Shown here in pieces: positions 1 through 5,382 of a DNA stretch of 10,209 bases. Location: positions 1-10,209 of the forward strand of contig CANJXD010000176.1 of the NCBI GenBank assembly GCA_947478535.1. Reading direction: 5' to 3'. A program made the position numbers and the translations under genes. Position 1 is the first letter of the stretch, and each line of letters starts with the position of its first letter. A model generated the notes under the pieces. The model was not told the DNA's origin. It saw only the letters and a list, made by a program, of their open reading frames with translations, and did not search any database. This DNA is from Acetobacteraceae bacterium (GTDB lineage: Bacteria > Pseudomonadota > Alphaproteobacteria > Acetobacterales > Acetobacteraceae).

Positions 1-396
1 GGGGATGCGGTGGCGGGTCTGGATGATCGTCGCCTCGGCCGTTCTCTCCGTCGTGGCGATGCCGGCGACGCGGCGGAAGAAGCCGCGGATCGAGACGGCG
101 TTCGTCGTGTCATCCGCCCCCTGGTCGATCACCTTCAGCACGTCCTGCGGGCCGAGGATGGAGGCCGTCACCTGGATGCCGCCCGTGCCCCAGCCAGAGG
201 GCAGCGGCATCTCCCGCGACCCGAAGGGCACCTGGTGGCCGGGGATCGCCACGGCCTTGAGAAGCGCGCGGCGGATCATCCGCTTCGTGCTCTCATCGAG
301 ATAGGCGAAGTTGTAGCCACCATTCTGCGCGGCCGATTCATGCCTGGGATGTTCGCCGGCTGCGTCTTCCGGCGATCGGGCGGGATCGTAGTTCAT
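1..396 (-). CDS. phnJ: PhnJ, carbon-phosphorus lyase (N-terminal part, runs off the left edge)
   Basis: PhnJ is the radical-SAM subunit of the C-P lyase core complex that breaks the carbon-phosphorus bond of ribose-1-phosphonate-5-phosphate, releasing the hydrocarbon and a cyclic ribose phosphate. Only the first 132 codons lie in the window. The reading matches the family closely: YNFAYLDE near residue 27, KRMIRRALLKAVAIPG, PFGSREMPLPSGWGTGG, DQGADDTTNAVSIRGFF and EATIIQTRHRIP at the edge. The SAM-cluster cysteines are in the C-terminal half and cannot be seen. The ATG overlaps the phnI stop as ATGA, and GGAGG lies 7 bases upstream, so the start is well supported and translation is probably coupled to phnI. 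The first 25 residues are poorly conserved, which is usual for this family. Confidence 0.95.
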   Translation of the reverse strand, partial: MNYDPARSPEDAAGEHPRHESAAQNGGYNFAYLDESTKRMIRRALLKAVAIPGHQVPFGSREMPLPSGWGTGGIQVTASILGPQDVLKVIDQGADDTTNAVSIRGFFRRVAGIATTERTAEATIIQTRHRIP

Positions 397-1463
397 GCCT
401 TGCCTCCGGCCGCGGCACGCATGCTGCGGACGCTTTCCAGCTCCGATTGGAAGTCGACGTAGTGCGGCAATTTCAGATGCTCGACGAAGCCGGTGGCTTC
501 CACATTGTCGCAGTGGGACAGCACGAATTCCTGCTGCTGCGCCGGGGCGCCGGATTCCTCGCCCAGTTCGGCGGCGCGCAGCGCGCGATCCACCAGGGCC
601 ATGGACATCGCCTTGCGCTCCCCATGCCCGAAGACGAGGCCGTAGCCGCGGGTGAATTGCGGCGGCTCGCTGAGCGAACCCTTGAACTGGTTCACCATCT
701 GGCATTCCGTGACGGTGATCTCTCCGAGTTCGACGGGGAAGCCCAGCGACTCCGGCACGAATTCGACGGTGACCTCGCCCATGCGGATTTCGCCGACGAA
801 GGGGTGGCTGTTGCCGTAGCCGCGCTGGGTCGAATAGCCGAGCGACAGCAGGAACCCCTCATCCCCCCGGGCCAGCGCCTGCAGGCGCAGCGCCCTGTTG
901 GCGGGGAAGGACAGGGGCTGGCGGGTGAGGTCGCCGGGTTCGGCGGTGTCGGCGGATTCGCGCTGCATCAGCCCCTCCCGCGCCAGCAACTCCGTCACCC
1001 GCGGGGCGGGCGTGGCGTCGAGCTCCGCTTCCGGGGGGGCTTGCGGCGCGGCGCCTTCGGCGGCGAGGCGAAAATCCAACAGGCGGTGGGTGTAGTCGAA
1101 GGTCGGGCCCAGCACCTGGCCGCCGGGCAGGTCCTTGTAGGTGGCGCTGACGCGGCGGTGCAGCAGCATCGCCGCGGTATCGATGGGCTCGCTGGCGCCG
1201 AAGCGGGGCAGGGTGGTGCGATAGGCCCGCAGCAGGAAGGCGGCCTCGATCAGGTCGCCCCGCGCCTGCTTCACCGCCAGCGCGGCGAGCCCCCGGTCAT
1301 GGCAGGAGCCTTCCGCCATCACCCGATCCACCGCGAGGCTCAATTGTTCCTCGACCTGCGCGGTCGAGAGTTCCGGCGTCGCGGGATTGCCGCGCCGTAC
1401 CGCCGCCAGCCAGGCATGGGCGGCACCGATCGCCTGCTCCCCGCCCTTGGTCGCGACATACAT
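393..1463 (-). CDS. phnI: PhnI, C-P lyase complex subunit (ATP ribosyl-phosphonate synthase)
   Basis: PhnI acts with PhnG, PhnH and PhnL to displace the base of ATP with a phosphonate, giving ribosyl-phosphonate triphosphate, and it forms the core complex with PhnJ. The predicted protein has 356 residues, almost the length of E. coli PhnI (354). It begins MYVATKGGEQAI and shows the family blocks RGYGNSHPFVGEIR (middle) and SHCDNVEATGFVEHLKLPHYVDFQ (C terminus). The histidines of HLKLPH, residues 329 and 334, match the zinc-binding pair known from the PhnI-PhnJ structure. An in-frame ATG at 1592 would add 43 residues inside phnH and is not used by the family, so the start at 1463 is preferred. 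One base separates it from the phnH stop, and its own TGA overlaps the phnJ start. Translational coupling is therefore likely. Confidence 0.95.
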   Translation of the reverse strand: MYVATKGGEQAIGAAHAWLAAVRRGNPATPELSTAQVEEQLSLAVDRVMAEGSCHDRGLAALAVKQARGDLIEAAFLLRAYRTTLPRFGASEPIDTAAMLLHRRVSATYKDLPGGQVLGPTFDYTHRLLDFRLAAEGAAPQAPPEAELDATPAPRVTELLAREGLMQRESADTAEPGDLTRQPLSFPANRALRLQALARGDEGFLLSLGYSTQRGYGNSHPFVGEIRMGEVTVEFVPESLGFPVELGEITVTECQMVNQFKGSLSEPPQFTRGYGLVFGHGERKAMSMALVDRALRAAELGEESGAPAQQQEFVLSHCDNVEATGFVEHLKLPHYVDFQSELESVRSMRAAAGGKA

Positions 1464-1464
1464 C

Positions 1465-2100
1465 TCAAAGCGCCTTGATACGGGTGGTGCGGGGAAGTGC
1501 GGCGATGCTGTCCCCGGCGCAGAGGATGACGTCGACGCCGCGGGGATAGCGCGCGCCATTCGCCGCCCAATCCGCGAGGAAATCGGCCCCAAGGAAGCCG
1601 GGCGGTGCGCCGATGACGGCGAGGCGATGCTCGCACTCGATCCCCGGCCCGGTCAGGCGCCAGCCCGTGCCCTCGGCCACGTCAGCTCCCTCCAGGAAGC
1701 CGGCCACCTCCAGGATGAGTGTGGCACCGGTTTCCGGTTCCTCGTCGGTCCCGGGGTGCAGCGCGGCGATCCGGGCTTCGGCATCCAGCACGAACAGGGC
1801 CTCTGCGGCCTCGGCCGGCGGGGCGCCGCAATGGAAGCGAGCCCAGGCCTCGGCGACGGGGCCGGCGGCGAGGCGGAGCGGCGTATCGGCATCGGCGAGT
1901 GTCAGCAGCACCGCCGCGGCGGCGGGAGAAAGGCCGGACGGGGGCTCCGGCGGCACGGCGAGGCGGAGGAGGCGCCCGGGGCGGCTCATCGCATCCAGCA
2001 CGGCGCGGAAACAGGCCTGGGCATCCAGCACGGGATCATCGAAGCCGGGAGTCAGGGCGCTGGCGATCAGGACGGGGGTGGCAGCCTGGGTCTGGTTCAT
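1465..2100 (-). CDS. phnH: PhnH, C-P lyase complex subunit
   Basis: PhnH is a structural and catalytic-support subunit of the cytoplasmic PhnGHIJ core complex, with a fold related to PLP-dependent transferases but without the cofactor lysine (family knowledge). The 211-residue product fits the family length. Its N-terminal region LTPGFDDPVLDAQACFRAVLDAMSRPGRL is the conserved PhnH opening (aligned to 'F.dPV..sQ..FR.iL.AMs.PG'). A later GPGIE block and GADFLADWAANGARYPRGVDVILC near the end also match. The start codon overlaps the phnG stop as TGATG, and the stop lies one base before phnI. The position between phnG and phnI is the conserved order. The middle is Ala/Leu-rich, with no membrane segment. 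Confidence 0.93.
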   Translation of the reverse strand: MNQTQAATPVLIASALTPGFDDPVLDAQACFRAVLDAMSRPGRLLRLAVPPEPPSGLSPAAAAVLLTLADADTPLRLAAGPVAEAWARFHCGAPPAEAAEALFVLDAEARIAALHPGTDEEPETGATLILEVAGFLEGADVAEGTGWRLTGPGIECEHRLAVIGAPPGFLGADFLADWAANGARYPRGVDVILCAGDSIAALPRTTRIKAL

Positions 2101-2555
2101 CAGCGCATCTGCGTCATGGTGAAGAATTCGACCCGCGTCGCGGCGGCGCGGCGGGCGGTGGCGTCTCGCGCCGCCTGCTGGACCGTGGCCAAGGGCGCGA
2201 TCACGGCGGATTCCAGCGCGTCATGCCAGCCTGCATCCTGCATCAGCGCATCGATCAGCGCGGCGAGTTCGGCCTGTTCGCCATCCCGCCCCGCGACATG
2301 GGCGTGGCCGATCGTGCCATCCGCGAGGCGCACGGTGCAGCGCGTGGCCGTCATCTCGCCGAGGTTGAAGGCAGCGCCATCGCCGCCGGCGCGGCCGCGC
2401 ACCATCACCAACCCGGTCTCCGGCTCGCGCAGCCGGCGATGGACGGGCGGCGGGGGCAGGGCTTCCAGAAGGTGTGCGATCTCGGCGGCCGCGGCGCGGG
2501 CGAGGATTCCCATCCAGCGTCGCCGGGGTTCCGGGACCGATTCGGTCGGTTGCAT
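2100..2555 (-). CDS. phnG: PhnG, C-P lyase complex subunit
   Basis: PhnG is the first gene of the C-P lyase operon and a subunit of the PhnGHIJ core. With PhnI, H and L it attaches the phosphonate to C1' of ATP. The 151 residues equal the usual family size (about 150). Conserved parts are RRWMGILARA near residue 12, LREPETGLVMVRGRAGGDGAAFNLGEMTATRCTVRL in the middle, and GHAHVAGRDGEQAELAALIDAL. Upstream in-frame codons to 2645 would run through the divergent regulatory gap and include Cys/Trp-rich sequence foreign to the family, so MQPTES at 2555 is taken as the start. A GCAGGA motif on the minus strand just upstream gives a modest ribosome-binding site. It ends in an overlap with phnH. Confidence 0.93.
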   Translation of the reverse strand: MQPTESVPEPRRRWMGILARAAAAEIAHLLEALPPPPVHRRLREPETGLVMVRGRAGGDGAAFNLGEMTATRCTVRLADGTIGHAHVAGRDGEQAELAALIDALMQDAGWHDALESAVIAPLATVQQAARDATARRAAATRVEFFTMTQMR

Positions 2556-2570
2556 CGATGTCCTGCGGCA

Positions 2571-2612
2571 ATGATATTCATCTAGACGACTAGGCAGCCA
2601 TCTGGATATCAT
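2571..2612. promoter_or_regulatory. Divergent phnF/phnG control region with candidate PhnF operator dyads
   Basis: The 99 bases between the phnG and phnF start codons hold two dyads. One is the 12-base near-palindrome CTAGACGACTAG (2582-2593; 10 of 12 positions symmetric). The other is a longer inverted repeat, ATGATATTCA (2571-2580) with TGGATATCAT (2603-2612), 9 of 10 pairs. Seen directly: the dyads and their place between divergent starts. Known: the mycobacterial PhnF operator TGGTATAGACCA contains the TAGAC core also present here. Inferred: PhnF binds here and represses both phnF and phnGHIJ. No convincing -35/-10 pair was found for either direction. Confidence 0.5.
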
Positions 2613-2654
2613 CAACGCATAACCCGGGGGAAGACATTCAGGCATGAAGGTCCG

Positions 2655-3425
2655 ATGACAAGCGCACCGGGGGAGGCGAGCACTGGGGGCCGTTCACAGG
2701 GTGGGCGCCTTTCGCGGGGGGAAGGCATTTCCCTCTGGCGCCAGATCGCGCAGCGGCTGGAGAAGGACATCGCCGGTGGCGCGCATCGCCCCGGCGAGCG
2801 GCTGCCGACCGAGGCCGAGCTTTCCGCCGTCTTCGGCGTGAACCGCCATACCGTTCGCCGCGCGATGGAGGAACTGGAAGGCCGCGGCCTGGTGCGCATC
2901 GAGCAGGGGCGCGGCAGCTTCGTGGCGGAGGATGTGCTGGACTACAAGCTGGGTCCGCGCACCCGCTTCTCCGAGTTGATCCGCCGGCAGAATCGCGAAC
3001 CCGCGGGGAGGATCCTTCGGGTGGCGACCATGGTGGCGGAGGCAGGGCTGGCGGAGCAACTCGGCATCCGGCGGGGCCGGCCAATGGTGGTGGTGGAACG
3101 CCTGTCCCTCGCCGATGGGCGGCCATTGCTGATCGGCACGCATCATTTCCCCGCCCATCGCTTCGGGCGGATGCCGGCGCTGTTGGCGGACAACCCCTCC
3201 ATCACCGCGGCGCTCGAGGCCTGCGGCGTGCCGGATTACCGGCGCCAGGTCACGCGCGTGACCGCCCGGATGCCCTCGGCGGAGGAGGCGGAGTTGCTGG
3301 AACAGGCGCGCAGCCGCCCGGTGCTGGTCACGGAGGCGATCAATGTCGATCCCGTGGGGGAGGTGGTGGACGTTACCGTCTCCCGCTACGCGGCCGGGCG
3401 GATGCAACTCGTCGTGGAAAGCTGA
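2655..3425 (+). CDS. phnF: PhnF, GntR/HutC-family regulator of phosphonate metabolism
   Basis: A 256-residue transcription factor. Residues about 17-82 form a GntR winged helix: SLWRQIAQRLEKDIAGGAHRPGERLPTE opens it, VNRHTVRRAMEELEGRGLVRIEQGRGSFV holds the recognition helix and wing. Residues about 100-255 form a UTRA ligand-binding domain, including VVVERLSLADGRPLLIG and VLVTEAINVDPVGEVVDVTVSRYAAGRMQLVV. The DYKLG.RTRFSE linker is typical of PhnF proteins. Its divergent position next to phnG supports the name. AAGG lies 4 bases before the ATG; the nearby ATG at 2644 is out of frame. It probably represses the phn operon and itself through dyads in the shared intergenic region; the ligand is not known from sequence. 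Confidence 0.92.
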   Translation: MTSAPGEASTGGRSQGGRLSRGEGISLWRQIAQRLEKDIAGGAHRPGERLPTEAELSAVFGVNRHTVRRAMEELEGRGLVRIEQGRGSFVAEDVLDYKLGPRTRFSELIRRQNREPAGRILRVATMVAEAGLAEQLGIRRGRPMVVVERLSLADGRPLLIGTHHFPAHRFGRMPALLADNPSITAALEACGVPDYRRQVTRVTARMPSAEEAELLEQARSRPVLVTEAINVDPVGEVVDVTVSRYAAGRMQLVVES

Positions 3426-3621
3426 TGCCCACGAATTGCTGGGCATTTCCATGAAATTCCACCTGGGGCGTGCGGAATTCCACTCAGAGATATTGCGAAC
3501 TACGCATGTTTGGTGCCCCGTATACGTCTTGAGTAGGTGGCCGGCTTGGCCGTCGGCGGAACGACGATGCGGGTGACGGCGGATGGCGGGCGGCAATAGG
3601 CCGGAACTGGGGGAGCCAACA
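3426..3621. other. Intergenic stretch between phnF and a small gene, with a short direct repeat
   Basis: AT-richer than the flanking genes. It contains an 8-base direct repeat AATTCCAC at 3455-3462 and 3476-3483, offset by 21 bases (two helical turns). No terminator hairpin with a T run follows phnF, and no promoter with good spacing was found. Role unknown. Confidence 0.35.
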
Positions 3622-3885
3622 ATGTTCGAGGGGATCGCGACGATCACCGTCCGGCCTGACCCGCGGGGGGGTCTGCGCGCGACGGTGCGTGGTGAGACGA
3701 TCCTTGGCGATGACGCGGCGCTGGATTTTCGCGCCGATGCCAGCGGCGGGTTGTGGGAGCGGACGGAAGCGGGGCGCTGGCGGCGGTTGGTGGCGGGCGA
3801 CCAAAGGGGCGATGGCCCGGTGGTGTCCGACCCGCGCGCGCTGCGCCGACGCCTGCGGCGGTTGCTGACGGCGGAGAACGCCTAA
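3622..3885 (+). CDS. Small hypothetical protein, 87 residues
   Basis: Not recognised. The product begins MFEGIATITVRPDPRGG and ends with a strongly basic stretch, DPRALRRRLRRLLTAENA. No signal peptide, membrane segment or cysteine cluster is visible. The start at 3622 is chosen over an in-frame ATG at 3583 because GGGGAG lies six to seven bases upstream of it, while 3583 has no ribosome-binding site. Codon use is strongly GC-rich like the surrounding host genes. It is convergent with the next small gene, 36 bases away. It could be a small cytoplasmic beta-rich protein with a helical basic tail; no function can be given. Confidence 0.55.
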   Translation: MFEGIATITVRPDPRGGLRATVRGETILGDDAALDFRADASGGLWERTEAGRWRRLVAGDQRGDGPVVSDPRALRRRLRRLLTAENA

Positions 3886-3921
3886 GCCGGAACGTCTGAA
3901 GCGGGGCTGGGCCTGCGCGAT

Positions 3922-4167
3922 TCAGTAGCGGGCGTAGCCGCGCGGCGGCGGCGGGCGCTTCGGGCCCATCACGACATCGATTTCCGCCTTCGCCTTGTTC
4001 AGCGTATCCCCCAGCGTCGAGCCCGGAAATTCCGGGATCACCTGCCAGGGCTGGCCGCGATTGGCGGGGGGGTGCACGGTCACGATGAAACCGGACCTGC
4101 CGCGGTCGATCACTTCCACAGCATGCAGGCGGTAATCCCGGCGCTGGACGACCATCATGTCAGGCAT
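3922..4167 (-). CDS. Small hypothetical protein, 81 residues
   Basis: Not recognised. The product begins MPDMMVVQRRDYRLHAVEVIDRG and carries GFIVTVHPPANRG, then a helical STLGDTLNKAKAEIDVVMG and a Pro/Arg-rich tail. It looks like a single small soluble domain. An upstream in-frame ATG at 4284 would pass through a hairpin-rich AT-rich gap and give a Cys-rich extension unlike the rest, so 4167 is taken. The ribosome-binding site is weak. A GC-rich hairpin (4185-4204) lies just upstream on the same strand and would be in the leader. No function is proposed. Confidence 0.55.
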   Translation of the reverse strand: MPDMMVVQRRDYRLHAVEVIDRGRSGFIVTVHPPANRGQPWQVIPEFPGSTLGDTLNKAKAEIDVVMGPKRPPPPRGYARY

Positions 4168-4388
4168 CGTGCGTTCCCAAGGGTGCGCCCCAAGCCTTGG
4201 GCGCGTTCGTGCTGCAATGCAACATGAAATGGCTTCCGGGCTATGAATGGTGCAGAATTTGGAAAAACATTCTCCAATTCGCATGGAGTTTTATCAAACA
4301 TTCTAGTGTCGCGCGAAAGCGCGAAGACCCCAATTCGCCTGATGGATTGGCGAATGTCGCGCTGCAGGCCGCATAAATCTGGGGAGTT
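4168..4388. other. AT-richer, hairpin-rich intergenic region
   Basis: No gene is seen. Several inverted repeats follow one another: GCGCCCCAA/TTGGGCGC with one bulged C (4185-4204); GAATTTGGA/TCCAATTC with one bulged T (4255-4280, approximately); GTTT-TATC-AAAC (4288-4299); TCGCGC-GAAA-GCGCGA with a GNRA tetraloop (4309-4324); ATTCGCC/GGCGAAT with a 9-base loop (4333-4355). CCAATTCGC occurs twice as a direct repeat (4274-4282, 4330-4338). The region lies downstream of the tRNA-Asn 3' end. None of the hairpins is followed by a good T run in either direction. Confidence 0.5.
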
Positions 4389-4463
4389 TGGCTCCGGCGG
4401 TAGGATTCGAACCTACGACCAACGGATTAACAGTCCGCTGCGCTACCGCTGCGCCACGCCGGA
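4389..4463 (-). tRNA. tRNA-Asn(GTT)
   Basis: A full 75-base cloverleaf with encoded CCA. The acceptor pairs TCCGGCG (4463-4457) with CGCCGGA (4399-4393), followed by discriminator G and CCA (4391-4389). The D stem is GCGC/GCGC, the anticodon loop is CTGTTAA (anticodon GTT), the variable loop has five bases, and the T arm is GTAGG-TTCGAAT-CCTAC. All stems pair. It is a host housekeeping tRNA, with its own promoter-like sequence just upstream. Confidence 0.97.
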
Positions 4464-4479
4464 TCAGCCAAGGCGGCGG

Positions 4480-4508
4480 CTTATAGCGATGGTGAGCGGG
4501 TCGGTGAA
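4480..4508 (-). promoter_or_regulatory. Promoter-like sequence for tRNA-Asn
   Basis: On the minus strand, TTCACC (4508-4503) and TATAAG (4485-4480) are separated by exactly 17 bases. The -10 element ends 16 bases before the tRNA-Asn 5' end, leaving room for a short leader. It matches a sigma-70 promoter at 4 of 6 (-35) and 5 of 6 (-10) positions, and it lets tRNA-Asn be expressed independently of the interrupted tRNA-Cys upstream. Confidence 0.6.
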
Positions 4509-4598
4509 GCCCCTCCGGTGCGCATTCCGAAAAAACATTGCCGGCAGGCGGTCATGCGAGAGGTGCATGGGCGGTTGGGAAGAAGTCGGGGGCGGGAA

Positions 4599-4642
4599 AG
4601 GCCGCGGCCGGAATCGAACCGGCATTCTCGGATTTGCAGTCC
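4599..4642 (-). pseudogene. 3' half of an interrupted tRNA-Cys(GCA)
   Basis: This holds the anticodon loop CTGCAAA and the 3' side of its stem, variable loop GAAT, a perfect T arm (GCCGG-TTCGATT-CCGGC), 3' acceptor strand CGCGGCC (4606-4600) and discriminator T (4599). No CCA is encoded; TTC follows. No D arm or 5' acceptor precedes it. The missing part is at 5753-5791, where GGCCGCG pairs 7 of 7 with this acceptor. Joined through one copy of GGACTGCAAATC, the halves give a 71-base tRNA-Cys with standard arm lengths, D stem GCA/TGC, and a single C-A mismatch at the base of the anticodon stem. U73 is the usual cysteine identity base. Confidence 0.85.
4631..4642 (-). repeat. 12-bp direct repeat GGACTGCAAATC, left copy (putative att core)
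   Basis: An exact match to 5753-5764 in the same orientation, bounding the insert. It covers the 5' end of the anticodon stem, the whole anticodon loop and two bases of the 3' stem. Identity ends at both edges (GT/CC before, CG/AT after). A third copy sits inside the intact tRNA-Cys at 4824-4835. Confidence 0.85.
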
Positions 4643-4678
4643 ACGCAGGGGGGGCAACCCGTTGATTTCATGGGGTGT

Positions 4679-4734
4679 GCCACGCCACCACCACCCCCGT
4701 GCCACACAACGTGGCGCCACTATGGGGTTGTGGC
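4679..4734. repeat. Cluster of GCCAC/GTGGC half-sites at the left end of the insert
   Basis: GCCAC occurs at 4679, 4684, 4701 and 4716, and GTGGC at 4711 and 4730. Together they make GCCAC-N5-GTGGC (4701-4715) and the perfect palindrome GTGGCGCCAC (4711-4720). The same half-sites form two dyads near the other end (5598-5642). They may be binding sites for a recombinase, directionality factor or the MarR-like protein. Confidence 0.45.
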
Positions 4735-4746
4735 GCGGGGCGCGTG

Positions 4747-4780
4747 GTGCAGGGGATTGGTCAGATGTGCAGGGGATTGG
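4747..4780. repeat. Tandem 14-bp direct repeat, 20-bp period
   Basis: GTGCAGGGGATTGG occurs at 4747-4760 and again at 4767-4780 with six bases between. The 20-base period places both copies on the same helix face. They lie just beyond the 3' end of the internal tRNA-Cys. Paired short direct repeats near an att core resemble arm-type integrase sites (inference). Confidence 0.6.
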
Positions 4781-4788
4781 GGCGGGGG

Positions 4789-4862
4789 TGGAGGACGGGC
4801 CGGGAATCGAACCCGGCTGGCAGGATTTGCAGTCCTGAGCCTAACCAATCGGCCACCCGTCC
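4789..4862 (-). tRNA. tRNA-Cys(GCA), complete, carried by the insert
   Basis: A 74-base cloverleaf with encoded CCA. The acceptor is GGACGGG (4862-4856) with CCCGTCC (4799-4793), discriminator T (4792) and CCA (4791-4789). The D arm is GCC-GATTGGTTA-GGC, the anticodon arm CAGGA-CTGCAAA-TCCTG, the variable loop CCAG, and the T arm CCGGG-TTCGATT-CCCGG. Every stem pairs fully. It has the same arm lengths as the interrupted host tRNA-Cys, but its acceptor, D arm and T stem differ in sequence, and it encodes CCA where the host copy does not. It is therefore not a recent duplicate. It contains a third copy of GGACTGCAAATC. It is probably the working tRNA-Cys at this locus, possibly the only one in the cell. 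Confidence 0.95.
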
Positions 4863-4871
4863 ACCTCGACC

Positions 4872-4900
4872 TACATAGCGTCAGGCAGCCGTGGCGTCGA
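4872..4900 (-). promoter_or_regulatory. Weak promoter-like sequence before the insert's tRNA-Cys
   Basis: TCGACG (4900-4895) and TATGTA (4877-4872) lie 17 bases apart on the minus strand, ending 9 bases before the tRNA 5' end. Matches to consensus are 4 of 6 and 3 of 6. It may allow expression separate from upstream read-through, but the evidence is slight. A GGCC-TTCG-GGCC hairpin (4943-4958) lies further upstream with no T run on either strand. Confidence 0.25.
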
Positions 4901-5007
4901 GGGCGCCTGCCGCCAGCACGAGGCGTCAGTAGATCATCGTGGAGGGCCTTCGGGCCTTGCCGCTCCCAGGTGCAGGGACGGGGAAACCAGCCTTTTCGGG
5001 ATTGGCG

Positions 5008-5382
5008 TCAGGTGCCTGCGGATTTGTTCAGCTTCAGGGGGTGGAGGGCCTTTGCGACCAGCGCCTCCCCAACGGGGGTAAGTCGAACGAGCTTCTCGCG
5101 GCGGTCCACGGGATCTTCCCAACTCTGGACAAGACCGATGCCAGCGATATCGGACTGGTTCGGCCCGTTGCGGTAGCCGTTCATGCCCAGCAGGCCGATC
5201 TGCCGGGTCATGGAGGACGAGCCCAGGCCGATCTCCTGTCGCAATTCCTTCATGCTGGCCGTGCCATCGGGGCGGCCAGCAAGAGTCAACAGAAGGATGA
5301 TGGTGGGTGTCTCAGGTGGCGTCGTGAAAGCTCCTTGGAGGATCTTCAAGGACTGCGTGAGTCCGTTGATGTCAGCAGCCAT
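5008..5382 (-). CDS. Small MarR-like winged-helix DNA-binding protein of mobile-element type
   Basis: A 124-residue product. An N-terminal helix (ADINGLTQSLKILQGAF) leads to LLLTLAGRPDGTASMKELRQEIGLGSSSMTRQIGLLG (helix-turn-helix, about residues 28-66). A Gly/Asn-rich loop of about 15 residues follows, then GLVQSWEDPVDRREKLVRLTPVGEALVAKAL, the wing with the MarR signature DPxDRRxKLVxLTPxG. Classical MarR proteins are about 140-160 residues and lack this loop. Short versions with a Gly-rich loop before 'GLV..xDPxDRR' are common in phages and integrated elements (recalled family knowledge). The start at 5382 has GAAAGG upstream. It lies between the tRNA-Cys halves, on the same strand as both tRNAs, and is less GC-rich than host genes. 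It probably regulates the element; a role as directionality factor is speculative. Confidence 0.75.
   Translation of the reverse strand: MAADINGLTQSLKILQGAFTTPPETPTIILLLTLAGRPDGTASMKELRQEIGLGSSSMTRQIGLLGMNGYRNGPNQSDIAGIGLVQSWEDPVDRREKLVRLTPVGEALVAKALHPLKLNKSAGT

Noticed and set aside
447..1478. 343-codon plus-strand open frame
   Set aside because: Antisense shadow of phnI, which has full-length family conservation on the other strand.
4532..4550. Intrinsic terminator after the tRNA-Cys 3' half (TGCCGGCA followed by TTTTTT on the minus strand)
   Set aside because: The palindrome has no loop and no longer stem could be drawn, so it is not a convincing terminator despite the T run.
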